Below, piece after piece: positions 33,503 to 45,800 of a stretch of 64,000 nucleotides of DNA (the stretch's first letter is position 1; each line of letters starts with the position of its first letter). Source of the DNA: Notospermus geniculatus. Its lineage: Eukaryota; Nemertea; Pilidiophora; Heteronemertea; Lineidae. A program made the translations under genes and the position numbers. The stretch spans positions 162,213-226,212 of the forward strand of contig NMRB01000540.1 of the NCBI GenBank assembly GCA_002633025.1. The letters run 5' to 3'. Under the pieces are notes generated by a model. The model did no database searches and was not told the origin of the DNA. It worked only from the letters and a program-made list of their open reading frames with translations.

Positions 33503-36500
33503 ATGCAAGTGTCAAAGTCTCAAATCTTGTTATATAGACTACGTAGATTCCAAAATCGTCGCCATCTGACGCTGTCATCAGCTGCATTCGGTCTTGACAG
33601 CAGAAGAAATCAGAAACCTGCTGAAACATTTCCACCAAACAGAAAATATTTCAAGCTCCTTGACCTACCAGTTGACACTACATCTGCTGATTTTAGAAGC
33701 AATGTAGACCATTTTAAAGCCGTCCAAGACAGATATGTGAAAACGATGAACATCCTCCGCAAAGGAGGTGATGAAAAATCGATTGAACGCCACACTGTTC
33801 GAAATAAAAAGATTTTGGTCAATGATCGGATAAAATTGTTATTTGACAATGAGAGTGAAATTCTCGAAATTGCCCCGCATGCTGGATATGCTATGCCGTA
33901 CGGAAATGTTCCAAGAGCTGGTGTTCTTGCTGGTAAGTTGATGAGGCCTCCATGATGGTCTTAATTGTCAATTAAGACCATCAATTCAGGTCTTGAATTA
34001 AGTCAATTTGACTTTAATTCAAGACCTGAATTTTCCATTGGCAGAAAATCTGGCTTAATCCATTGATACATCTTAAAAGTGCAATTTGTTTTTCAGCCAT
34101 TGGCAAGGTTAATGGTCGCTACTGTATCGTCCTAGCAAACGATGCCACAGTTAAAGGAGGCACTGTCTTCCCCATCACAGTAAAAAAGCAACTTCGAGGA
34201 CAAGAGATTAGTGAACAGAACCGACTACCATGCATCTACTTGGTCGACAGCGGTGGTGCCTTTCTCCCTCTACAGTCTGAAATCTTTCCTGATAAGAATC
34301 AAGGCGGCAGGGTATTCTATAATGAAGCTGTTTTATCGGCAGATGGAATCCCACAGGTGAGGGCTTCTTTTTGAACTTGTGGCTTGACATTCTTCAGATT
34401 TACATGTAATTGATTTGGATACTTACACTTGCCATTGATTCATTGCCAGAGGTTCTCCAAAAGGCTGCGATTTCTCAACCTGTAAGAAATAGTTCCAATC
34501 ATCTAACATTGAGTGATGTAATGTTCTTTACCATGTGCATTTCATAGCTGTACTTTGTAGGCAAGGCAATAACCTGTAGAGTTCACTGATGATAACTGTA
34601 TTGACTTACCGGGTAGCTCTTTTTCATATCATCTCACCAGGTGGCGGTTGTGTGTGGTAGTTGTACTGCTGGTGCAGCATATATTCCGACCATGGCGGAC
34701 GAAGCTGTGATTGTTGACAAGATAGGGACCATCTTTCTTGGGGGTCCACCCTTGGTCAAGGCAGCTACAGGCGAGATTATTACTCCAGAAGAACTTGGTG
34801 GTGGTTTATTACACTCAAGGTGAGGTCATATCTGTTCATCAGCATGTACTTTTCAGTGGCCAACGATTTAGTCTCCATACTTGCTCCAAGTTTTGTCTCA
34901 TGCTTTCATCCTGAAGCAATCAGGGACCTTATTCACGAAGCTCCCGTAACTTACAGGAGTGCGCAAACTATTGTCCTTTTGCGGACAACCTATTGTTCAC
35001 TATCAGCCTGACAAAGGATTTGCGTACCCTTAAAGTTACACTTACAGGAGCTTTGTGAATAAGGTCCCTGGTCTCTGAGCATTGCTCCTAAGCTCGCACA
35101 AAGACATGGGGTTGACAGTGGTAATTTTGTTCAATGCTTTTCAATTGGATTTGGAATAAAATTTGAAGCCAAGAAGCTGGAATGTTTCATTGTTTCTTCA
35201 CCTGTAGTATCCAAACTGTCACTCTCCTGAGTGACAGTTCCTGAGAATGATGTTTGATTGTTGATGTATTGAAATGCATTCTTCTTCTTTTTAGTGTGAG
35301 TGGCTGCACTGATCATTTTGCATCCACAGAAGAGGAGGCCTTCACTACAACACGGGACATTATTGCGAGTTTAAATCTACCTGAGCATGAACCAAATACA
35401 TCATTTGATGAACCGTTATTCAGTCCTGAAGAATTACCTGGTTTGATACCTCAGACATCTCCCCATGATATGGATATGTACAAGGTGAATATTGTCATAT
35501 TTGGGAAACACATGTACATGTCTGTATGTATCAGGATCGCCTGAAAATTCACTTGCTAAAGGTAAAGAGACAAATATGTGTTATCTCTTTTCATGAACCT
35601 CCATCCAGATTTCATGTCTGTTCCAATGGGGAACTTTCCTGCCGTTAGAGGCCGCCTGTTAGCGGTCCAAGAACGTCACAAAATTCATGAAATTTGACGT
35701 CAAAATGCGTGAGCCACGGTGTCCATGTCATTATGGACGACGTTGTGGCATGCATTTCTGCCCTGTGACGTCAAAATTCATGACGTTCTTGGACCGCTAA
35801 CTCGTAGTGACCTCTGACGGTAGGAAAGTTCCCCATTCTGAGTGTGGTATCCGCAGTTGTCAAATCATGGTGATGCTGGGGACAATGTCATTCTTGCAAT
35901 GATCACTGTTTTATCATTTGCTGTTTGTTATTCTTTGTTGTTGTCTAATTTAATCCTATATGACTCTTGAGATTTGTGACCAGATGATTTGATGTTAAAG
36001 ACAGGTTTGCTTTACTGCATGCTTCCCACTTATTTCTTCAGATTATTGCCAGACTTGTAGATGGAAGTCGATTCCACGAATTCAAGAAAAAATATGGTTC
36101 AAATTTGGTCACAGGGTTTGGTTTTATCCAGGGGTATGTTATCCAGATTTATGTTCAACTTCACATTTCTTTGTTAGTGAATAGGGCTGACTAATTTCCG
36201 CCAAGTTAATACCAAGAGAAGTAGAACTGAACTAATCCTGCTGATTGTGGGAGGAAGAAATGAGATAATCCAGACCTTGTGTTTTGAGGCGAGTGAAAAA
36301 CTGCTCGCCTGAGAACAATAGAAAACTGTATTGTTCTCAGGTGAGCAGTTTTTCACTCACCTCAAAACACAAGGTCTGATAATCCAGATTCATGCATGGC
36401 TTAGATTAATGGGAATCTTGACATTGAGGCAGTGGACATTGAGCGAGGGAAATCAAAAGGGCCTTTAGGAATGGTATGGGTTACCTGGTCTCCAACTAAA

Positions 36501-38160
36501 AAGTGCCTGAGGAAGACCCCGGTTGGGGCCGAAAATTTGCAAGTTCTGGAAGTTGACTTTTTGATATTTATCACCTTGTGTGTCAATTTTTGTGCTTTCG
36601 TCTTTGGGTTTCTCTGCCTGGAGTAGAGAAGTTAGTTAGGATGTTGTAAATCTAGCCAGAACTTCCTTGCATTACTTTTCCAGCCACCTTGTTGGTCTGA
36701 TCGGGAATAACGGTCGCCTGACTGATTCAGCTGCTGCGAAGGGTGCTCATTTTATAGGCGCCTGTTGTGAAAGAAATGTTCCTATTATCTTTCTCCAAAA
36801 CACACATCCGGCTGATGCATCAAATCTAGATTTAAACCCAGGTGAGGCAGAGTCGATCCCTTTGTGATAAAAATATTCCATGCATGTAGACTCTGCTGTG
36901 TTGGTGAGAAGTTGAGCACTTTCAGTCAAAAAAAGCATTGATATTCTGAACTGTCTTAGGTTAGCAATCAGTAGTTTCACATGAGTGATTCTTATCACCC
37001 TTTCTCACGCAATACTCTGTCATCTGTCTTGAAAATTAGTTCATTGTACATGTACAACAAACAAATAACTTCTGATCTGTGTTGCTCTTCAGAAATTGGT
37101 GGCAATCACCTCAGGGATTACAGCAAAATGCTTGCAAGTGTAGCTTGCGCTAATGTACCAAAACTAACTGTGATATTAGGAGGCAGCTATGGCTCAATGA
37201 ATTATCTAATGGTAAGCTGGGATGCAACACAATGCTAATACTGGTAATCAAGAAAGTAAGGAATTTGTGCCTTATTTCAGTATACACTCATAATTTTGAC
37301 CCCGAAGTGGAGTTTATTGCAAATAATGATTCATTGTCCAAATTGTCTTTGGAACATGATCATAGCGAATTTTAGATGCTAATCTTTTCCCATTGATTCA
37401 AAGATGGTCGACTAGCAGTCTTCATGGCAATTCATTCTTTTTTCAGTGTGGGCGATCACAGAGTCCAAGATTCTTGTTCTCATGGCCAAATATTCAGGTG
37501 TCAATGTTGGATGTAGAGCTGATGGTGAATGTAATGTTGAAAGTAAGTGCATTGTATTCTGTTCTACCTGGTCCGCAACTAGTGTGTGGTATCTCTGCTA
37601 TCTTCACTTAGCCTTATCAAGAAAATGTAGATGTATGCAATGATACCTGCCCACAACAGTCGTGGCTTAAAATTGACGACTTCGATCTGTCTCAGATATC
37701 ACAAATAAGGCCAAAACGTGTCTATCCAAAAAGCAGGTGCCATGTGTTGGTCTTATTATTGCTTGGGCTGTTCAACTCAAATTGTTAACGACTAGTCTCC
37801 ATTGACTTTCCAGGAAAGGTTCCCAAATGATCAGGATTCAGAAGATGCCATGAAGTACAAGACAAAACTGCAAGAGAAATTACAACAAGAAACAGATGCC
37901 TTCTTTTCCAGTTCTAGGGTATGGGATGATGGAATCATACTCCCTCAGGACACTAGAAAGGTGTGTTCAAAAACATTTCTGTGTCCCCTTCCAATGTTCA
38001 TGCGTTGATTTCTCATCTGTTGCTGACAGAGCATTGTGCATGTTTTGTGACATCTGTCTAATTTACTGTTCTTTTGTTCCAGGTTCTTGGCCAGTGCCTT
38101 GATATTGTCTCATGCTACAGTCCCAAGATGTCTACGCAGTATCCAGTCCTTCGGATGTAG
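33503..38160 (+). CDS. MCCC2: divergent methylcrotonoyl-CoA carboxylase beta-chain-like protein (582 aa)
   Basis: Ten exons: 33503-33932, 34097-34356, 34641-34819, 35295-35484, 36042-36133, 36684-36841, 37093-37211, 37447-37542, 37814-37960, 38083-38160. All borders are AG/GT, phases agree, and the 1749 nt make 582 codons plus stop, close to animal MCCC2 length. I start at the Met before [20 protein letters not shown] because it gives an Arg-rich, acid-free mitochondrial-type presequence. The carboxyltransferase fold is clear: [94 protein letters not shown]2 carboxylates 3-methylcrotonyl-CoA in leucine breakdown together with biotinylated MCCC1. Several positions are unusual: CTAGAAY (239-244 region) for the family's [18 protein letters not shown] (466-476) for GGSYGAGNYGM, and SMLDVELM (495-502) for a VMGGEQA-type motif. 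It may be a paralogue with altered or lost activity. Confidence 0.85.
33957..34033. repeat. short palindromes in MCCC2-like intron 1
   Basis: ggtcttaattgtcaattaag (with acc) at 33957-33979 and the arms aattcaggtcttgaattaa against ttaattcaagacctgaatt at about 33983-34033 can each fold back. They share the ggtctt word and may be one degenerate foldback. Confidence 0.6.
34923..35068. repeat. MITE, TATTCACGAAGC family
   Basis: The left end agggaccttattcacgaagc and the right end gctttgtgaataaggtccct are inverted. The interior carries actattgtccttttgcggac and cctattgttcac, the same layout as the elements at 4455 and 23331. It lies in an intron of the MCCC2-like gene. Confidence 0.75.
35625..35837. 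mobile_element. MITE family C (longer copy)
   Basis: The ends aatggggaactttcctgccg and ggtaggaaagttccccatt are inverted. The inner arms pair over gttagcggtccaagaacgtc. It sits in an intron of the MCCC2-like gene. Confidence 0.75.
36272..36376. repeat. near-perfect 49-bp inverted repeat with 8-nt loop
   Basis: The arms agaccttgtgttttgaggcg... and ...ctcaaaacacaaggtct differ at about two positions (cgcc/ggtg, ggcg/cacc) around the loop gaaaactg. The architecture is like that at 2031-2118 but the sequence is unrelated. Confidence 0.8.
36505..36615 (+). mobile_element. Penelope-tail-like motif copy (MCCC2-like intron)
   Basis: It carries cctgaggaagaccccggttg then gggccgaaaatttgcaag, and ends in ttgtgtgtcaatttttgtgc. 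The same two modules occur at 21797-22078, 45963-46030 and 46985-47012, which ties this copy to the Penelope-like fragment at 46723. Confidence 0.6.
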
Positions 38161-39874
38161 GAAGACACAAAAGTTTCAACAATACCTTGTGTCCACATGA
38201 TATTTAACTGCTGGTGGACAAAAAGTCTGAAATTCCTGAGTGGGAACTGGGTGCCTGGAACAGTCTCCCGGAATCCGTGGTAAACTCACCGACTTAAACT
38301 TCCTTCAAGACAAACCTTGATAGGCACTGGAGGCGCGTAAACTATGGCAATCTGTTTGGAGTCTTTATAGGAACGATCAGGACAGTGACTTTATAATTGT
38401 ATTATGGAGGTTTTAGATTTCAGTCAGTGAGCAAAATCAACTTTAAGTCATGGACAAGCTAAGTTAATAATGGCACCCACACGCACATAGCCTCAGTATA
38501 TTGATATTCACAACCGTTAAAGATCGGCAACGGTCACACGACGGACAAATGAAGATGATGATGAGAAATGTCTTCAAATTATATGCTAAGACATGGCATC
38601 ATAGGCCTAAGTTAAATCATGTAGCAAGTGTAAGCCGTCAAGCTTCGCCAGATAAAAGTGTCTGTTGCAGTCATTGCATGGTACTGTTTAATGTGAATGT
38701 GGAACTCGGCCTCAACTTCAGAGGTTGCGATCAAATACCTTGGTGCTCTTCACTGAGCTGATACCAATCTGTGACATTTCTTATTTAGTGCACAATATAG
38801 AGGTATAATGTTTTACAATCCAGTTTGTTGTCTTGATCTTTCCATTCACATTTGGTGGTTATTGAATTTCACCCGGTTGGAGGACTTGTGCTGTCTCTCA
38901 CTCTGGCTTGGGGTGACAGACTGTGGCAAAGCCCACTATCTAGATCTTCCACAGCAAAATGCCTCTAATCTCAGATTGTGGCCTAGATTGGAACTGGGCT
39001 CTTTTTTGGCTCGTGCACTATATCTGAAGGGACAAAACAGATTACGACATAGCCCATCTGGATCAATTCAAAGGTCTTGTGTGGTATTTCACCCTCAGCT
39101 GTTCAATTGCACATCAGCATGATGAGAGTCCCAAACTACGTATTTTCTATCCAACATGGTCAAAAGCTGGTGACACCAGTTCAACATGGCTGTCATTTCA
39201 TAGATTAAAGTAGCGATTTATTGAGCTGAGACTGAGTAATTGGCTGGTTAATTGATCTTGGGCAAACAAATTGGTAGTTCTCGATCCTTGGGCGTGGTGA
39301 GTCACTTATGAGTCATCAACCCAACTTGTCAACAACTCTCCCACTTTCCTGGGAATTATATTTTGGCTTCATCTGCTAGTGGTAGTGGGCTAACGTGTCA
39401 CGTCGTGCAGAAATATCGAGGTATAATTCCACTATTACAACATCGCCCACAACACGACACGTCCGCCGAAACCACATGGCAATGTTTACAAATGGGTAAT
39501 GCCATGTGCTTTTGTTATGCGCAAACAGCGTTTCATTTGGAACGCTCTGCGCATGTAAGTTTGTGATTTGCAACTGGGGCACGCAGTGGTTGTAACTTCT
39601 GATGGACAGTTTCAACCACTTTCTCCGGTCTTCCTAACCTTCAAAATGGAAATGATGGATACATAACATAAAGAGGATTATCATGATGAAGACAACATGA
39701 ACTTAAAAGTGTTATCTTAATGAGTGAATTGACTCAACACGGGGCGGTATCCCGTCTGAGGAGTTGACTGACCCCTCTCGTCTGCGGGTCTGTCATGGCG
39801 TTTACACTCGCGTTTAGAATCTATTTCTCCTTACACCTTCGTGCTTTGAAACTTATCTGTGATGTACTGCAAGA
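38161..39874. other. intergenic stretch between MCCC2-like gene and MuSK-like gene
   Basis: No exon-like segment or recognised repeat was found. The first part may be MCCC2-like 3' untranslated sequence, though I saw no clear AATAAA near the stop. The last few hundred bases should contain the MuSK-like promoter; no TATA box stands out. Confidence 0.45.
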
Positions 39875-42800
39875 ATGAAGCTGCTGTTGATCCTATTCTG
39901 CTTGTGTTTAGAACTTTTACCAAGGGCTAACTCACAAGAAGGTAAGTTCCAAATTGCTACAATGTATCTGCTTATTCGTGTGTCACAGTGTAGCTACTGT
40001 AGTGCTTCTGTTCTGTACATTTTACACCCTGGGGCCTGCTGAGGCTGAAAATGCTGATGTGTAAAATAATAAAATTTGCAGCAAAAAAATCAGTTTTTTG
40101 TGTAGGTCTAATATTGATTTTATGTAGCCTGTTGACTATTGTGACTATTTACCTTTTTCTTAATTGCAGGTAAATAACGACTTCGATCATACATTGAATT
40201 ATCTAAAATAAAATCTGTTCTCATTTTGTTCACAGTTCAATTAGCGACCGGGCCCCTCCCAATGTGGCATATNNNNNNNNNNNNNNNNNNNNNNNNNNNN
40301 NNNNNNNNNNNNNNNNNNNNNNNNNNNNNNNNNNNNNNNNNNNNNNNNNNNNNNNNNNNNNNNNNNNNNNNNNNNNNNNNNNNNNNNNNNNNNNNNNNNN
40401 NNNNNNNNNNNNNNNNNNNNNNNNNNNNNNNNNNNNNNNNNNNNNNNNNNNNNNNNNNNNNNNNNNNNNNNNNNNNNNNNNNNNNNNNNNNNNNNNNNNN
40501 NNNNNNNNNNNNNNNNNNNNNNNNNNNNNNNNNNNNNNNNNNNNNNNNNNNNNNNNNNNNNNNNNNNNNNNNNNNNNNNNNNNNNNNNNNNNNNNNCCCC
40601 CCCCCAGCCATAAAAGCTACATGTAGCTACGCCCCTGATTCAAGGTGAGGTGGCTAGGCTTTATCATCATTAGGGCCTATATCAAATGGCCAATTTGGTT
40701 GTCCTCCACACCCCCTGGTCACAATATTCGCAAACAGGTGAGAATCAAGAAGACTAAATGGCAGTATCTTTTGTACATCAGTCTGTCATATCTGTGGCTG
40801 CAGATTATGACCATGATGCCAAGGTTTTCAAAGCCTTCTCAATGACGGGTTTTCACAAACCCTCTCAATGATATCATTTTCCCCTCTCACCTCACGGCAC
40901 CCAGTGCCCTCTGTGGAGAACAAACAAGTGTTGTAGGGTGGGACAATTCGCAAGGAGGTTCTGAATGGATTGCCTTGATCTCCTTCAATATTTGAAGACT
41001 TGAGAGTCAACAGATGATATGACAATAGTCACGTCGTCATCACATTTCTGATGCCTTGACCCTGAGCCTGTCATGGAGTTGCTGCTTGCCAGAAGTTGAG
41101 AGTTTTCAGTTACATGTAGTTCCTCGGTTAAGAGCATCCTGAGAACATCGCTCCCTTCATCACCGCACACAAACATGCAGTTCAGACGAAGGGAGCCAGC
41201 ACTAAGAACCCTGATGTTCTCAGAATGGGTAAAGGAGAGATATTTTTAAGCCAGGCTTACATCGCACTTGCGACTGAAAGTAACTGATCTGATCAGTTGC
41301 TGGTGATGTACGCGCTGCGCGCACATCGCAAATTCGGCAACTCAGTGAAACTCGGAGGATCCAATCAGTCGTCATGTCCAGACCGCGTACATCGCACTTG
41401 CGACTGGCAGCAACTCGGGTAACATCCAGGGCATTGAGACTCGACGAGACTAGGTTTTGTTCAGAAAACTGGCACTGATCAGTCGCAAGTCCACGTACGT
41501 ACATTGCAGTGACTGAACGAAACTGGGTACAACTAGTCGCTAGAAAGTTGAACATGTGCAACTCGCGGCGACTGGCAAAATCTCAGTTCCAGCGAGTCGC
41601 AAGGGTGCGTACATCGACCGTTTCTGGCGACTGATCAGTTGCCTCCAGTTCCAGCTAGATCCTTCCAATCGCCAGTAGCTCAGTGGTGATGAGTTGTCTC
41701 CAGTCACAAGTTTGATGTACGCTAGGCTTTAGAAGCTCACTCTTTGCAACCAGCTTGTTGATTGGGCCTACTTACGGAGGTGATACATTGTAGCTGGGAT
41801 AACTAAGCAGAGGCACACTCAGGAAAAACTGGGGATGGGATGCACTGAAGGAGGAGGCTGGCATGCTTCCGCATAGTATCATGTCAGCTGTCTTCTTGTG
41901 ATTTTACAACATTTGTCATATAGGCTTTTGGTGTTAACGACCGATGTGAAGGTTTTGCATTGACTCAGATTGAGTCATGGACTCGCCGCTTTGGTGTGTA
42001 AAAGATTTCGCCTATGTCGGTACAACTATAGTGGCGAACACAAAAACGTATTATCTCTGGCATACATTTAAAAGTGGGGCTATAATAATGTTGTTTACTG
42101 ACAATAAGTTCCTGGAATCACCATCATGACATGAGCGAATGGTTTGAAGAGTCCATGGAGTGTGTCCGTTTATTTGACTGTTCATTGTAAGCACTTGCAC
42201 CTGATAGTGTAAAATGGCCAGTGGTTCAAGCCATGATGCACAAACCAAAAATAACCAGAACTGGAGACCTTGCTGGGTGTAATGTCTCTGAATACTCCCC
42301 ACCTGTGAGTGTTCCCCTACTACAGTGGAACTGCAACTTGACAATAAGGGACATATTGAAAACGTGTCGATCTATTTGCCAGTGTTTCCAAAACAAGGGA
42401 AAACACTGACATACACAAACACTGGCAGATGTTACACAGGTCTAGTAACTCTTAACTCATGAAAGGCTTTTGATACACTTTGTGGTTTTCCGATTGGTGT
42501 ACATTATCCATTATTATCTGACAGTTTACCTGAAGTTTCTCCTCCTTGTAAACAGGTGTGGGGTTCCTCGCATGTCTTTAACCAGTGACTCATTGAAGAA
42601 GCACTTCAGTATTGCTACCTGTTGAAGGATGGAGTTATCATTGATTTTGTTCCTTTTCTCGGCAAAAGTCAAGAAAGATCACTTGAAACTGAGAGTGAAT
42701 GATTTCTGGTGTTATGGCATCTTTTATTACGTCACCCTGTATATTGTATGCCAGGCACCCTGGTTATCGTGTAAATTTCTGTCTGTCTATACACTACACC

Positions 42801-45800
42801 AATCTGAGGGTCAGACCCACAGGAGAACCTTGTTGTACTGATGACTGTAGACCTTGTTTGTGACAGGATGTAACACAGTGTATTTGTATCTTTTGTTGCC
42901 AAGGTCCAGATGTACGTGTTGACCCTTACCGAAGTGGATATTTGCCAGGATTGCACATTTGACAGGTTGTATGTAGTTTCTTGCAAACTGGCTACTGGCC
43001 GTTGTTTGCCGTGGTTTGTTGGATTAAAGCCATACAATCACGAGAGCTACCGTAGCCATCGGTTCACATTTTTGTTCGAACAAAAATGCGAGAAAGTTTC
43101 TTAGCAAAAGTGTTGTGGTAGAGTCGATCATCAGTCAGATTATTTCACATGGCAGCATGCCACTTTCACGTGACTTTTTCAACGAGTGTTTGAACCAAAA
43201 TGTGAATCAACGGCTACGGTAGCTCTCGTGATTGTGTGGCTTTAAACAGAACATGCTTGCAGAAGTCATCAAATATTTTGTGTCTTTTCCCCCTCACTGG
43301 CACATTATTTCATTCGGAAGCTACATGTACGGTATTCTGTTACCATGAGGTACCCATTTATCCAGTTTGAAGAAACTAGATGAGGCAGAGTGAAAATTAG
43401 CTGAATTGTTCTGCGGCACAGATCAATCACTTTGACTGACTTCACTTCTCTATGAAAAGCATCATTATCAGATGTCAGGTTGTGCATTTTCAAAGTACAT
43501 ACATGCCACGGGGTGCATATGCAATGCATCATGACACCAAAGTGAGGTGTGTGCATCAAGTTTGAAGCAACTAGGTCAGCAAGAATAAAAATCAGCTGAC
43601 TTGCTCTGCATCATTGACCAATTCACTCGATCAGAGTGATACCAGATGCATTTTTTAGCTTCTTCCAGTGTAGATGAGCCACTTGGAACAGCACAAAAAT
43701 GCATCATTTCATTCTTTGATGTGCTCCGAGGAAAACTTATCCATCTGCTCAAACACAGCTGCACATTCAATGGAAACTTCAACGAATGCTGTGTGCACTT
43801 CTCAAAATTGTCAACCCACTTGAAAAATGTCCCATACCTGGTCAGAACCACCAGGAATCCATATTGGCACAGGTTTATTCAATCTGTAAAGTCTTGATGT
43901 GAGGAATGTCTGCCAGTGAGTATTATTTGGTCTGTACTCAAGACCAGGCATTTTAGGCCAAGTCAGTGGCATTCATGGTTTATAACTTGGCGTAATTTGT
44001 GCTCTTGACATTGTGATTCAAACAAATTTGTCATTCCTCCAACAGGTTCTATCAGTTATATGTTTGCCTTCTTGCTTGGAAGAATGTTTGCATATAGCTA
44101 TGGCTTTTTCAGAAGAGAAATATTTCTATCATGCAGTTTCCATTGCCCATCCTTTGGATACCAATGAAAAGATGCGAATAAATAACCATGAGTCAACTGC
44201 AGCATTTTCATTTTATTCAAACGAATGCATTGATGTCAGCCTGTGGTAAAGGTACATTTTACACTGTGGTTGGCAAACAGATAAAATCTAATGACAAATA
44301 TAATAAAAAACATACCGGTATACCCTGCCTGTGAGTTGTTAAAAATATTGAAAAGACTTGATTCTCTTCATGGAAGGAGGAAAAAACTGATGATCAATCA
44401 GACTGTCTTTTTATTCTGCTTACGGTAAAATTAGGGGGCCGCCTATTAGATTGGAATTCTTATTTGGCCTTGGGTCATAGTTCCAACTACTTGCTTGCGC
44501 CTTGTTTGGCTAACCCCTTGAAAGAATGCGGTTCTTGGAAAGTGAGACATAACTTAAGTACATGCACATAGCCGGGAGGTACTGACTTTAGTCTGGAATT
44601 TATTGTGAATACCTATGCTTGTGCAGAAGTAGGCCTACTGTAAACCCTGTTTTGTTATCAAACATTTTCTTAGAAATCTTTACTGGCTGTGCACGTACCC
44701 CTGTAATTGCCTCAGCCAAGTTACATGTAGGCCTATCCCCTCTATCACTTACCATCCATCGCTGCCATTTCTTCATTGTCACCCTTGAATTTCGTTACTT
44801 CTTCTGAAAGTGAAATCCCCAGGTGTAAAGTGATGGAAATCCCCAAGACCTAATGTATAAGTGAAGTTACAAGACTGTCACGCTTCCTCACTGCACAGGG
44901 TGATCCATTGAAAATGCTTCGAGAACAAGAAGGAATGGCCCATTCTGTAGAAATGGAGCAGATTGATGAGGTTTAAAGCCAAGCATAGATCGGGACTTGC
45001 GACTGGAAGCAACTGTGAATGCAAAGTCGCTATCGATGTACACGTTCCGCGCACATCGGTTATGACAGGTCATTGCGGCAACAAGTGGCACAATCCAGTC
45101 CTCAATCTGGAGCGCGCACATCGGACAGGCAGTGGTACTGAATGTTGCACGGAAATTATCGATTATGTCCTCCGATTGGCCCACTCATTTTGTGGGTCAC
45201 ATGATTCCATCCCGTGACCAGGTGTGCTGCACAAACAAGGAAATTCATTGCCAGTGCGCATACATCGGAAGCGACTGAAGACGACTAGAAGCAACTGTTG
45301 GCAACGAGTAGAACATGAGCAACTGGCTGGAACTAGCGGCAATGGTTGGCAATAGCGTTGCCAGTGCGCGCACATCGGCCTGTTTAAGCATCTGATCAGT
45401 TGATGCTGTTTCCAGCCAGTCGCCCACCGTTGCCGGAAACGCCATTGCCAGTAGTTGCTTCCAGTCCCAAGGTCGATGTGTGCTAGGCTTTAGTCTTCAG
45501 GTGGGCATTGAGGTTTGTCGTGATGATGTGGTATGTAACTTGGTGAAAGCAAGTTCAGTCTTGGTACCATGGTCATGCCAACTGGTGCTAAATTGTCAGT
45601 CCTGGCCCACAGCATTTTTGAGTGCAGGACTTTCCTTTTGACTTTGTCTTTAACAGTTAATCCATTCGAATCAAACTTTTTCCTAGAACCGTTGATGCTA
45701 TAATACCAGTTATCTACTTATTCTGACCAAGAAAAATAATACATCCTTATGCCCTTTGAGGTAAACAACCTCAGTTAGCTCAAGCCCCTCTTTCCCCACA

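Noticed and set aside
37446-37643. Alternative frame [19 protein letters not shown] over MCCC2-like exon 8
   Set aside because: The adjacent exons join in the other frame ([15 protein letters not shown]), which also fits the family and uses the gtaagt donor.
40226-40648. Open frames spanning the second N block
   Set aside because: Same artefact; flanking sequence is intronic.
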